Positions 36,659 to 44,845 of a stretch of DNA of 64,000 nt are shown one piece after another. The position numbers were made by a program, and so were the translations under genes. Position 1 is the stretch's first letter. The number at the start of each line of letters is the position of its first letter. Source of the DNA: VFKU01 sp038916785 (GTDB taxonomy: Bacteria; Hydrogenedentota; Hydrogenedentia; Hydrogenedentales; GCA-2746185); NCBI GenBank assembly GCA_038916785.1, contig JBCLBO010000010.1, positions 1 to 64,000 of the forward strand, given 5' to 3'. The notes below the pieces were generated by a model. It was not told where the DNA came from. It did not search any database and was given only the letters and a program-made list of their open reading frames with translations.

Positions 36659-37569
36659 GCCGACAACTGCGCGAAGCCGCGGCTCACCGGAAACGGTCCC
36701 GGATAGTGGACGAGATTCACATGCCCGTCCAGAAACAGCACGTTCGCGCCGCCGGGGACGTGGTTGAAATCGACGCCGGAGCCCGCTGGCGTCGTGCTCA
36801 CGGTGTCCCACATCACGGGGATATGGGACTGCGCGCTATTGCTCGTACCCGGATTGTTGATGTCGGTAATCAACACGCGCTCGATGCCCTCGCGCAGCCG
36901 AAACAGCATGTCACCCTTGCCGTTGCCTGCGTCCAGCCCGCCCATACCGACATTGTTCAAGTCCAGGTCCTCGTCCATCGCGGGGTCGTCGGCCGGATTC
37001 GTGTTGAAGATCACTCCGAAGATCGAAATGACAAACCCGACCAGTTGCGTCGGGCCCGGAAACGGCGAAGCGACCTGCGGATCCGTGTCGTCCGACTTAT
37101 CCAGGACGTATCCGAGATAGTTGAAACTCTCGTCGGCGTTGCTGATGAATCCCAGGTACTGGCAGGTGTTTGACCCGTCGTCCTTCACCCTCTTGAGCGG
37201 ATCATCGACCGCGCGCGAAGGATCCGATGGACACAGAAAGACCAACGCGTCGGGCGCGTATTCCGGAAACAGAGCCCGGGTGTTTGGCGCGAACACGGTG
37301 TTGTCTTGCATCGAATCCGGATCGCAGCCGGTCGCCATCGCCACGGGGCCATAGGGCGCGTCTCCCTGGATGCGCGGCCAGTAACCCTTGTTTTCTCCCG
37401 CATACATTTTCATGGAGAAGGCGAGCTGCCGCAGGTTGTTCGCGCAGTTCGCTCGCCGCGCCGCCTCACGCGCGCGGGCCAGTGCCGGGAGCAAGATGGC
37501 CGCGAGGATCCCAATGATCGCGATGACGACCAGGAGTTCGATGAGCGTAAAACCGCGGCGCGACCTCAT
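36649..37569 (-). CDS. Type II secretion/pseudopilin-like protein (DUF1559-like)
   Basis: The 306-aa protein starts at ATG 37569 with a class III signal (R-R-G-F-T-L-I-E-L-L) and an N-terminal helix ending in A-R-A-R-E-A-A-R-R. The domain ends with the hallmark F-N-H-V-P-G-G-A-N-V-L-F-L-D-G-H-V. Such H-X-G proteins are expanded in PVC genomes and Lentisphaerae relatives. Cleavage after the first Gly by a prepilin peptidase is expected. The gene lies near a deleted paralogue at 37766-38231. Confidence 0.9.
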   Translation of the reverse strand: MRSRRGFTLIELLVVIAIIGILAAILLPALARAREAARRANCANNLRQLAFSMKMYAGENKGYWPRIQGDAPYGPVAMATGCDPDSMQDNTVFAPNTRALFPEYAPDALVFLCPSDPSRAVDDPLKRVKDDGSNTCQYLGFISNADESFNYLGYVLDKSDDTDPQVASPFPGPTQLVGFVISIFGVIFNTNPADDPAMDEDLDLNNVGMGGLDAGNGKGDMLFRLREGIERVLITDINNPGTSNSAQSHIPVMWDTVSTTPAGSGVDFNHVPGGANVLFLDGHVNLVHYPGPFPVSRGFAQLSAQF

Positions 37570-37765
37570 ACAGCCTGTATCCTCTATCCCAAGGCGAATC
37601 CCGGGAGAGAATAGCACGAATCGCCGCGCGGCAACAGTCCCGCGGCCGGGCCCAGTGACCTGTGCCGTGAATCGCTTGGCAGAGTCTCTGGAGAGCAGTC
37701 TTGATCCGTTGTGGGCCTTCGAGCGACGAAGCGGGCCTTGGTAGGACTACGATCGGGACATGACG

Positions 37766-38231
37766 CTAGAAGTTGCTTGCGAAGGCCGCGAAGCTCCGGC
37801 CCATCGGAAACTCGCCGGGAAATTTCGCAAAGTCCATGTGCCCGTCGAGATAGACCACGTTCGACCCGCCCGGCGCGTGGTTGAAGTCCACGGGGCCGCC
37901 CGCGACCCGCGTGCTGAGCGTGTCCCACATCGCCGGCAGCCGCGACTGCGCCCACGGTCTCGTCCTGCAACGACAGCGCATCGCAGCCCGTCGCGTTCGC
38001 AGCCATGCCGTAGGGCGCGTCGCCCTGAATCCGCGGCCATCTCCCGTCCCACTCGTTGGCGTACATCTTCATTCCGAAGGCGACCTGGCGCAGATTATTC
38101 ACGCAGCTCGCGCGCCTCGCCGCCTCGCGCGCCCGCGCCAGCGCCGGTAACAAAATGGCCGTCAAAATGCCGATGATCGCGATGACCACCAGCAGCTCGA
38201 TTGAGGTAAAACCCCGCTTGCTCTTCTTCAC
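37766..38231 (-). pseudogene. Internally deleted pseudopilin-like gene
   Basis: From GTG 38231 the frame codes a normal pseudopilin start (R-G-F-T-S-I-E-L-L, A-R-A-R-E-A-A-R-R) up to S-L-Q-D-E-T-V near 37952. There it joins, in a different frame, the normal C-terminal end (A-Q-S-R-L-P-A-M-W-D-T, then F-N-H-A-P-G-G-S-N-V-V-Y-L-D-G-H) down to the stop at 37766. Compared with the intact paralogue, about 150 codons are missing. The frame mismatch makes it non-functional. Confidence 0.8.
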
Positions 38232-38320
38232 GGCACGCCCCTCCCCAAGGACAAACCCTCACCTGGATTCGTACCACATTTTTGGCAATTCTGGGGCGGG
38301 GAATGGTCTATTATTGGCGC

Positions 38321-39139
38321 TCAGTGCGTGAGCGCGTAGACGATGATATTCACTGAGAGCGCGTAGGCCTTGGTCGAGAATATCCGGAAATATTCCTCAC
38401 CTTCGGTTTCGCGCTCCCAGCCGTCTCCGATGTCGTTGTTATGCGTGGCCACGGCGAGTAGGCGCTCGTCGCGGTCGAAGAGGCCCATGAAATGGTTCTC
38501 GCTTACGCCCGCGATGCCGCCGACCGGTTCGCGGTGGCCGTCGGGCATGTCAAAACTTTCGCCGGTCATGTCGTAAAAAATTTTCGCGGGGACCTGGGGA
38601 CATTCCGTCAGCGGAAACACAATATCGAAAATCGGGTTCGGCGGGAGGAGCTTCTTCCACTTCAACTCGGGAAACACGCGCGCCATCTGTTCCTCGACAT
38701 TCTCCCATTCCGCGATGCCCCAGAAGTCATCGACCCACAGGAACCCGCCGCGCTCGAAATACCTGCGCAGCGCGTTCACTTCGTCTTCGGTGAGAAACAT
38801 CCAGCCGGGGTCGCACATGTAGATCAGTGGATAGTCGAAGAGCCGCGGATCGGTCAGCCGCACGTGGGTGGGCGTGGGATTGACGTCGATCGTCGTCAAC
38901 TGGCGCAGCCGGATGAGGAAATTTTCCTCGGCCTCGGGATAGTCGGTCTCCCAGCGTTCCCAGTCCCGCCCGTCGTAGTGGTACCAGGATTCGCCGTGGC
39001 CCCCGGTGCTGTCGTACTGCACGCGGGCGAAGGTAAATTTCATCTGCGGAGCGCCCGGCGGGCGCGAAGCCTGGTCCGGGGAGTCGGCAAGCGCGGCGGC
39101 GGAACAACCCAGCACTAGTGCGACCGCCCAACACCGCAT
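38321..39139 (-). CDS. Exported DUF4159 protein
   Basis: The 272-aa product starts at ATG 39139, behind GGAGG. It has a signal peptide (M-R-C-W-A-V-A-L-V-L, cut near A-L-A-D). The mature part has the DUF4159 pattern F-T-F-A-R-V-Q-Y-D-S, D-Y-P-L-I-Y-M-C, then L-R-R-Y-F-E-R-G-G-F-L-W-V-D-D. DUF4159 is a GATase1-like fold common in Planctomycetes and often found with von Willebrand/MoxR clusters, absent here. Function unknown. Confidence 0.85.
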   Translation of the reverse strand: MRCWAVALVLGCSAAALADSPDQASRPPGAPQMKFTFARVQYDSTGGHGESWYHYDGRDWERWETDYPEAEENFLIRLRQLTTIDVNPTPTHVRLTDPRLFDYPLIYMCDPGWMFLTEDEVNALRRYFERGGFLWVDDFWGIAEWENVEEQMARVFPELKWKKLLPPNPIFDIVFPLTECPQVPAKIFYDMTGESFDMPDGHREPVGGIAGVSENHFMGLFDRDERLLAVATHNNDIGDGWERETEGEEYFRIFSTKAYALSVNIIVYALTH

Positions 39140-39303
39140 GAGTATCAGACCTCCGCGGTCATTGTCCGCCATGATCCCGGCGAATTCAACGCCGTAGTTT
39201 CCGGTTGACTCGGGTTGGGATGAGTGAGAGAATGCAGGGCTGGCCCTGTGTGGACGGGGCTTAACTCCGTGCCGGGCAAGCAGTAACGAGGAATTTTTCT
39301 ACG

Positions 39304-40893
39304 ATGGCGACGATGAATTTGGCGGTCGGGCTGGCGGACAGTGCGCGGCGGTATGCGGACAAGGAGGCGGTCGTGATGGGGCCGGTCCGGATTTCGTATG
39401 CGCAACTGAACGCGATGTCGAACCAGGTGGCGAACGGGCTGGTGGCGGCGGGCGTGAAGAAGGGCGACAAGGTCGCGCTGTGCTGCCCGAACCTGCCGTA
39501 TTTTCCGATCGTGTACTACGGCATCCTGAAGGCGGGCGCCGCGGTGGTGCCGCTGAACGTGCTGCTCAAGCGGCGCGAGTTCGCCTATCACCTCACCGAC
39601 TCCGACGCGGTGGCGATGATCTGCTTCGAGGGCACGCCGGAGTTGCCGCTGGCCAAGGCCGCGCACGAGGCGGTGCAGGAAGTGCCGGCGTGCAAGAACC
39701 TGTGGCTGTTGCCGGCGCAGATGGGCGGGGCGTCGCCGATCACGGGTGTGAAGACGCTCATGGATTTGATGAGCGGCCAGTCGCCTGACTTCGACACCGT
39801 GCAGATGGACGCGAACGACACGGCGGTGATTTTGTATACCTCCGGCACGACGGGCCAGAGCAAGGGCGCCGAGCTGACGCACTCGAACATGATCATGAAT
39901 CCGCTGGCGTTCAGCACGTGCATCCGGATGGAGCCGGCGGACCGGGTACTCTGCGTGCTGCCGATGTTCCACAGCTACGGCCAGAGCACGCAGCTTAACG
40001 CGGGGATTATGTCGGGCGCGACACTGGTGCTGTTGCCGCGATTTTCGGCCGAGGCGACGCTGAAGCTGATGCAGGACGAGAACATCACGCTGTTCAGCGG
40101 CGTGCCGACGATGTATTGGGACATTTTGAATTATCCCGATGCGAACAAGTTTGATCTGAAGAAGATTGCGAAGAACTTGCGCATGTGCGGATCCGGCGGC
40201 GCGGCGATTCCGGTGGAGGTGATGAAGGGATTCGAGGAGCGGTTCAACGCGATCATCCTGGAGGGCTACGGCCTGTCCGAGACGTCGCCGGTCGCGTGCT
40301 CGAACCGGCCGGACATCGCGCGTAAGCCGGGGTCGATCGGCCTGCCGATCTGGGGCGTCGAGATGCGCTGCGTGGATGAGAACATGAACGACGTGAAGCC
40401 GGGCGAGCCGGGCGAGGTGATCATCCGCGGGCACAACATCATGAAGGGCTACTACAAGCGGCCCGAGGCGACGGCGGAGGCTTTCGCGGGCGGGTGGTTC
40501 CATTCGGGCGACGTGGCGAAGGTGGACAGCGATGGTTATTTCTATATCGTCGATCGCACGAAAGACATGATCATCCGGGGCGGATTTAACGTGTATCCAC
40601 GCGAGATTGAGGAAGTGTTGGTGACACACCCGGACCTTTCGCTGGCGGCCGTGATTGGGATTCCCGACGAGGAGTACGGCGAGGAAGTGGTGGCGTACGT
40701 GATTCCGAAGGTGGGGAAGATCGTGGAGGCGCGCGCGATCATTGCGTGGGCCAAGGAGAACATGGCGGCGTACAAGTATCCGCGGCACGTCGAAATCGTC
40801 GCGGAGTTTCCGCTGGGGCCTTCGGGGAAGATTCTGAAGCGAGAACTGCGCGAGATGTTTAAGACGAAGGCGAAGGAAGCGGCGGTGAAGTGA
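39304..40893 (+). CDS. Long-chain acyl-CoA ligase-like AMP-binding enzyme, copy A
   Basis: The 529-aa adenylate-forming enzyme has Y-T-S-G-T-T-G-Q-S-K-G (ATP loop), E-G-Y-G-L-S-E-T-S-P, a D-R-T-K-D-M-I hinge and P-L-G-P-S-G-K-I-L-K-R with the catalytic Lys near the end. It would activate a carboxylic acid, probably a fatty acid, to acyl-CoA through acyl-AMP. The ATG at 39304 follows GAGGA; ATG 39313 is also possible. It is about 60% identical by eye to the second ligase downstream. Confidence 0.92.
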   Translation: MATMNLAVGLADSARRYADKEAVVMGPVRISYAQLNAMSNQVANGLVAAGVKKGDKVALCCPNLPYFPIVYYGILKAGAAVVPLNVLLKRREFAYHLTDSDAVAMICFEGTPELPLAKAAHEAVQEVPACKNLWLLPAQMGGASPITGVKTLMDLMSGQSPDFDTVQMDANDTAVILYTSGTTGQSKGAELTHSNMIMNPLAFSTCIRMEPADRVLCVLPMFHSYGQSTQLNAGIMSGATLVLLPRFSAEATLKLMQDENITLFSGVPTMYWDILNYPDANKFDLKKIAKNLRMCGSGGAAIPVEVMKGFEERFNAIILEGYGLSETSPVACSNRPDIARKPGSIGLPIWGVEMRCVDENMNDVKPGEPGEVIIRGHNIMKGYYKRPEATAEAFAGGWFHSGDVAKVDSDGYFYIVDRTKDMIIRGGFNVYPREIEEVLVTHPDLSLAAVIGIPDEEYGEEVVAYVIPKVGKIVEARAIIAWAKENMAAYKYPRHVEIVAEFPLGPSGKILKRELREMFKTKAKEAAVK

Positions 40894-40919
40894 TGCGGGC
40901 GGGGGCGGAGCAGCCGGTT

Positions 40920-40958
40920 GATGAGATTGCTTCGTCGCTTCGCTCCTCGCAATGACGG
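40920..40958. repeat. Short dispersed repeat, copy after ligase A
   Basis: The unit runs GATGAGATTGCTTCGTCGC ... GCTCCTCGCAATGACGG. A second copy lies at 42805-42846 after ligase B, and a partial relative starts near 62918. The two arms are imperfectly complementary, so it can fold as a hairpin. Confidence 0.7.
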
Positions 40959-40963
40959 AAGCG

Positions 40964-41017
40964 CGCGAGTTGCGCGAGATGTTCAAGGTGAAGGCGAGGG
41001 AAGCTGCGGTGAGATAA
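40964..41017 (+). pseudogene. C-terminal remnant of an acyl-CoA ligase
   Basis: The frame reads R-E-L-R-E-M-F-K-V-K-A-R-E-A-A-V-R and a stop. The end of ligase A is R-E-L-R-E-M-F-K-T-K-A-K-E-A-A-V-K and a stop. Only these 17 codons remain, directly behind the short repeat. Most base changes are silent, which implies the copy was once under selection. Confidence 0.75.
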
Positions 41018-41215
41018 TTGTGCGACGGGCGAAGCGGCGTGTCCCTGAGAGTGCTTCGTCGGCAGCGATTTTGGATTATGAGAGTATGCACATAGGTACG
41101 GGCGCGGCCTCCTCGCAACGACGGGTTGCGTGAGTCGCTCGTCATGTATGAGGCGAAGTCAATGTTGCTAAAGTAGGGCGGGACACGGGCCACCACAGTT
41201 CTGGGAGGGAAGTCG

Positions 41216-42793
41216 ATGTACAACTTGGTTCGAATTCTGGAAGACTCGGCGCGCGACCAGCCCGGCAAGGAGGCGGTGGTCTATGGCGACATCCGGCTGA
41301 ACTACGGACAGCTCAATGCGCTGGCGTCGCAGGTGGCGAACGGGCTGAAGGCGCGCGGGATTCGCAAGGGGGACAAGGTCGCGCTGACGTGTCCGAACTT
41401 GCCGTACTTCCCGATCGTGTATCTGGGCATCCTGAAGGCTGGGGCCACGATGGTGCCGCTCAGCGTGCTGCTGCGGCCGCGCGAGATTCAGTATCACCTG
41501 TCGGATTCGGAGGCGGTGCTGTACATCTGCTTCGAGGGCACGCCCGAAATGCCGATGGGAAAGAGCGGGCACGAGGGCTTCGAGCAGGTGGAGACCTGCA
41601 AGGAATTCCTCATCATCCCGACGATCCCGGGGGCGGACTCGCCGATGCCGGGCGTGAAGACGCTGAACGATTTAATCCACAACCAGCCGATGACATTCGA
41701 GACGGTGCAGTGCCGGCCGGACGACACGGCCATCGTTATTTATACCTCGGGCACGACCGGCCGGCCCAAGGGCGCGGAGCTGACGCATTCGAATTTGCTG
41801 ATGAACTGCATGGTGTCTAGCCGGCTGTTCGAGTTTCAGCCGGACGACCGCACGCTCATCGTGTTGCCGATGTTCCACTCCTTCGGCGTGAGCATGATGA
41901 ACTCGACGCTGCTGAACGGCGGCACGATGGTGCTGTTGCCGCGTTTTGATACGGCGACGGTGCTGCACATCTTCGTGAAGGAGCGCGTGTCGATTTTTGG
42001 CGGCGTGCCGACGATGTACTGGGAGTTGCTGAACTACCAAAATGCCGCTGTGGACTTCGTGAAGATCCGCGAGCGCTTGCGGCTGTGTATCTCGGGCGGC
42101 GCTTCGCTGCCGGTCGAGGTACTGCGCGGGTTCGAGGAAAAGTATCAGGTGAAAATCCTCGAAGGCTATGGTCTGAGCGAAACCTCGCCCACGGCGACGT
42201 TTAACCGGCCCGACCGCGAGCGCAAGGTGGGCTCGATTGGGCTGCCGATCTGGGGCGTGGAGGTGAAGGTGGTCGATGACGAAATGAACGATCTTCCCGT
42301 TGGCAAGGAAGGCGAAATCGTCATCCGCGGGCACAACGTGATGAAGGGGTATTACAAGCGCGACGAGGCGAACGAGGAGGCCTTCAAGGGCGGGTGGTTC
42401 CACTCGGGCGACATCGGCAAGATGGACGCGGAGGGGTATTTTTATATCGTCGACCGCAAGAAAGACATGATCATCCGTGGCGGGTTTAACGTGTATCCGC
42501 GGGAGGTCGAGGAAGTGCTGATGACGCACCCGGACGTGTCGCTGGTCGCGGTGATCGGCGTGCCGAGCGAGGTGCACGGCGAGGAAGTGAAGGCGTATGT
42601 CGTGCCGCAGACGGGCGCGAAGCCGGCGCCCGAGGCGCTGATCGCGTGGAGCAAGGAGAACATGGCGGCGTACAAATATCCGCGGATGATTGAGATCGTG
42701 TCGTCGTTGCCGCTCGGGCCGACGGGGAAGATTCTGAAGCGCGAGTTAAAAGATATGGACAAAGCGAAGAGGGCGGCGGCCGGTGCGAAGTGA
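41216..42793 (+). CDS. Long-chain acyl-CoA ligase-like AMP-binding enzyme, copy B
   Basis: The 525-aa paralogue of the previous ligase has Y-T-S-G-T-T-G-R-P-K-G, E-G-Y-G-L-S-E-T-S-P, D-R-K-K-D-M-I and L-G-P-T-G-K-I-L-K-R. All adenylation motifs are intact, so both copies should be active. Differences in the mid-region (residues 200-260), which lines the acyl pocket in this family, suggest distinct substrates. ATG 41216 follows GGGAGGG. Confidence 0.92.
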   Translation: MYNLVRILEDSARDQPGKEAVVYGDIRLNYGQLNALASQVANGLKARGIRKGDKVALTCPNLPYFPIVYLGILKAGATMVPLSVLLRPREIQYHLSDSEAVLYICFEGTPEMPMGKSGHEGFEQVETCKEFLIIPTIPGADSPMPGVKTLNDLIHNQPMTFETVQCRPDDTAIVIYTSGTTGRPKGAELTHSNLLMNCMVSSRLFEFQPDDRTLIVLPMFHSFGVSMMNSTLLNGGTMVLLPRFDTATVLHIFVKERVSIFGGVPTMYWELLNYQNAAVDFVKIRERLRLCISGGASLPVEVLRGFEEKYQVKILEGYGLSETSPTATFNRPDRERKVGSIGLPIWGVEVKVVDDEMNDLPVGKEGEIVIRGHNVMKGYYKRDEANEEAFKGGWFHSGDIGKMDAEGYFYIVDRKKDMIIRGGFNVYPREVEEVLMTHPDVSLVAVIGVPSEVHGEEVKAYVVPQTGAKPAPEALIAWSKENMAAYKYPRMIEIVSSLPLGPTGKILKRELKDMDKAKRAAAGAK

Positions 42794-42804
42794 GGCGCCG
42801 GGTG

Positions 42805-42846
42805 GATGAGATTGCTTCGTCGCGACCGCGCTCCTCGCAATGACGG
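42805..42846. repeat. Short dispersed repeat, copy after ligase B
   Basis: This is the same unit as at 40920-40958, with a slightly longer centre (CGCGACCGCG). It is again followed by G-C-G-C-G-A-G-T-T-G and codons R-E-L-K-D-K-D. The end of ligase B reads R-E-L-K-D-M-D-K-A, so the downstream bases look like a decayed copy of that end. Confidence 0.7.
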
Positions 42847-42879
42847 GGGCGCGCGAGTTGAAGGACAAGGACTGGGGAC

Positions 42880-42987
42880 GTGGCCGACGTCTTGACGCTG
42901 TACACCAAGTTGGGGTTCCGCATCGTCGGATACGACAACTGGATTGTGACGAACTATCGCAACGTGGTCATGAGCAAGCGGTTATAG
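42880..42987 (+). pseudogene. C-terminal remnant of a GNAT acetyltransferase
   Basis: The frame reads V-A-D-V-L-T-L-Y-T-K-L-G-F-R-I-V-G-Y and ends V-M-S-K-R-L and a stop. L-Y-x-K-L-G-F-R-x-V-G-Y is the classic last alpha-beta unit of GNAT acetyltransferases. The acetyl-CoA-binding part is missing: upstream lies the ligase-end scar. It is a gene end left after deletion. Confidence 0.6.
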
Positions 42988-43413
42988 CGGCTTCGACCAA
43001 GAGCAGATTGACCACAGATGGATACTGATGGATATTGATAAGCCAGCAGATTCGGAAAGGACTTCGCTTGAGATCGCTGGACAGTCATGCATTACTAGTG
43101 AAATCGCCGGAGACAATGCTTGCCGAACAATGAATAGGATCGAGCCGTAAGAATGCCAGCGTGCTTGGGGTCATCTGCGTCCGTCCGTATCCACCGGTGG
43201 TTAAGTTGATCTAAATAGCCGTTCACATTCCCGGATCACTCTATTCGCGAGGGAAAACTTCCGTTAGTTTGTGCGCGATCATACACGTTGTAGTTTCCCG
43301 GCCTGCCGACGGGGAGATTCTTCGCTATCGCTGCTGAGAAAACGCGTCCGCCACGGTAGGGCGGGTCATGACCCGCCCTACCGTGGCCTAGGCGTGGCGC
43401 GCGACGACAATCG
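42988..43413. other. Repeat-rich gap without a gene
   Basis: I see no gene. It contains a degenerate inverted repeat of the CCACAGATGGA...CCACCGGTGG kind (about 43012-43202), a copy of the G-G-G-G-A-G-A-T-T-C-T-T-C-G-C repeat near 43310, and a 36-bp perfect palindrome (43351-43386). It is more AT-rich than its surroundings. Confidence 0.5.
43351..43386. repeat. 36-bp perfect palindrome
   Basis: The 18-bp arm CCACGGTAGGGCGGGTCA is followed directly by its exact reverse complement, with no spacer. It sits 28 bp past the cysH stop and could end transcription of that gene. It is the longest member of the GTAGGGCGG palindrome family in the window. Confidence 0.9.
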
Positions 43414-44169
43414 CTAGATTCCGCCGCCCATGGTGTTGGTCTGGATGCCGCACTCTTTGTCGTTGTCTTCGAGGGCGTTGAACCAGCGCCAGCGGCCGGC
43501 GCGGGCGTCTTCGTGGGGCAGCGTTGGCGTCGAGCAGATGACGCAGCCGATGCTGCGGTAGCCTTGGTCGTAGAGTTTGTTGTAGGGCAGGTTGTTCTGG
43601 CGGACGTAGTCCCAGAGCTGGCCTTCGCTCCAGTCCGCCAGCGGGGCGAGCTTGATGATGCGCCCGCGGCTCACCGGCGCGTAGCCGGCCTTCTGCGTGT
43701 CGGCGCGGCCCTCGGACTGGTCCTGGCGCAGGCCGGTGATCCATACGTCGACCGTATCGAGCGCGCGGACGTTCGGCTCAACTTTGCGAATCTGGCAGCA
43801 GAACTCCTGCTTGTCTTTCGAGTCGAAGAAGAGATATTCGCCGTGCTGCTTGACCATGCGCGCGACGCGTTCGGGTTCCGGCTTGAAGCGCTCGATGGTG
43901 ATGCCGTAGCGGGCTTCGAGTTCGTCAATGAGTTGGTAGGTCTCCGGCGGGAGGCGCAGGGTGTCCACCGTGAGCACGCGCAGGTCGGGCGCTACGCGGC
44001 TGGCCATGTCGATGGTGACGGTGCCGGCGTTTTGAAAACTGGTGATGATTCCCGCGCGATCGCCGTAGTTCGTCCAGGCCCAGCGCAAAAGGTCCTCCGG
44101 GCCCATCGCGTTCAATTCCTCGATGAGCTTCGGGTCTTCGCTAATGGCCTTGGTCAGTGGCGTCCCCAT
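43414..44169 (-). CDS. cysH: Phosphoadenylyl/adenylyl-sulfate reductase
   Basis: The 251-aa enzyme reduces activated sulfate to sulfite with thioredoxin or glutaredoxin. It has the cysteine pairs C124-C125 and C209-x-x-C212 that bind a 4Fe-4S cluster in APS reductases, plus the catalytic K-E-C-G-I (C240). The cluster cysteines mark the APS-type rather than the PAPS-type enzyme. Other motifs are S-F-Q-N-A-G-T and T-G-L-R-Q-D-Q-S. The start is ATG 44169. No other sulfate-assimilation gene is in view. Confidence 0.92.
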   Translation of the reverse strand: MGTPLTKAISEDPKLIEELNAMGPEDLLRWAWTNYGDRAGIITSFQNAGTVTIDMASRVAPDLRVLTVDTLRLPPETYQLIDELEARYGITIERFKPEPERVARMVKQHGEYLFFDSKDKQEFCCQIRKVEPNVRALDTVDVWITGLRQDQSEGRADTQKAGYAPVSRGRIIKLAPLADWSEGQLWDYVRQNNLPYNKLYDQGYRSIGCVICSTPTLPHEDARAGRWRWFNALEDNDKECGIQTNTMGGGI

Positions 44170-44257
44170 AGGACGAGGGTATCCCGGCAGAGTCTAACAC
44201 CTCTATTTAATCCTTACATAAGTTATCAAATAAGTCAAGTATGATTTTAGCTGGTGA

Positions 44258-44713
44258 TTAGGCGTAAATGGGCTCGCAATGGACCTCAGTCTTGACCGAA
44301 TTCGCGATGAAGCACTGTTCGTGCGCTTCATGATGCACCCTGCCGATCTGTTCCAAAGTGGGGATGCGTTCGCCGCTGAACGTGACCTTCGGGCGCAAGT
44401 AGACCCGTGTCATGACCAGCTTGCCGTCAGCGTTCTTCTCCAGATGGCCGACGGCGTCGTCGTCGTAGGAATCGAGCCGGAAACCCTTGCGCGAGGCAAT
44501 CGCAAGGAAGGAAAGCATGTGGCAGCTTGAGAGGGCGGCGACAAAGGCGTCCTCCGGGTCGACGCGATCGGGGCTGCCGCGGAAAGCCGGCGCGGCGGAT
44601 GCGGGCACCTGCACGCCACCCTTGAAGGCCCAGATGTGGTCGCGGGTGTAGGCCTCGTAGGAGAAGTCGTCCTTCGTGCGCTGCCAGGTAACTGAGACTT
44701 TGTGTTCGGCCAT
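44258..44713 (-). CDS. OsmC family protein
   Basis: The 151-aa protein starts at ATG 44713 behind GGGAGAG. It has the OsmC fold with A-L-S-S-C-H-M-L-S-F (first Cys near residue 69) and H-E-Q-C-F-I-A-N-S (second Cys near residue 138). These two cysteines reduce organic hydroperoxides in OsmC/Ohr proteins. It lies 88 bp upstream of cysH on the same strand. Confidence 0.9.
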   Translation of the reverse strand: MAEHKVSVTWQRTKDDFSYEAYTRDHIWAFKGGVQVPASAAPAFRGSPDRVDPEDAFVAALSSCHMLSFLAIASRKGFRLDSYDDDAVGHLEKNADGKLVMTRVYLRPKVTFSGERIPTLEQIGRVHHEAHEQCFIANSVKTEVHCEPIYA

Positions 44714-44845
44714 GCATCTCTCCCGGTCCGCAGCGGGCCGCGAATTATTATAGTCAAACAAGTCCGGCCGCACTATACTAAAGGCCGACGGCGCGCGGGT
44801 AGTGTCCCACTGAGGCGTCCCCCGCGCGCAAAGGAACCCATACCC

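Larger units (their letters stand above)
40894..41215. other. Gap with repeat and decayed ligase 3' end
   Basis: The gap between the two ligases holds a short repeat (40920-40958), a ligase C-terminal remnant (40964-41017) and a diverged repeat relative around 41045-41130 that ends C-T-C-C-T-C-G-C-A-A-C-G-A-C-G-G. No functional gene is seen. A clear ribosome site (GGGAGGG) precedes ligase B. Confidence 0.6.

Noticed and set aside
43028..43150. 40-codon frame in the gap before cysH
   Set aside because: No ribosome site, codon use unlike the neighbours, and it lies within degenerate repeat DNA.
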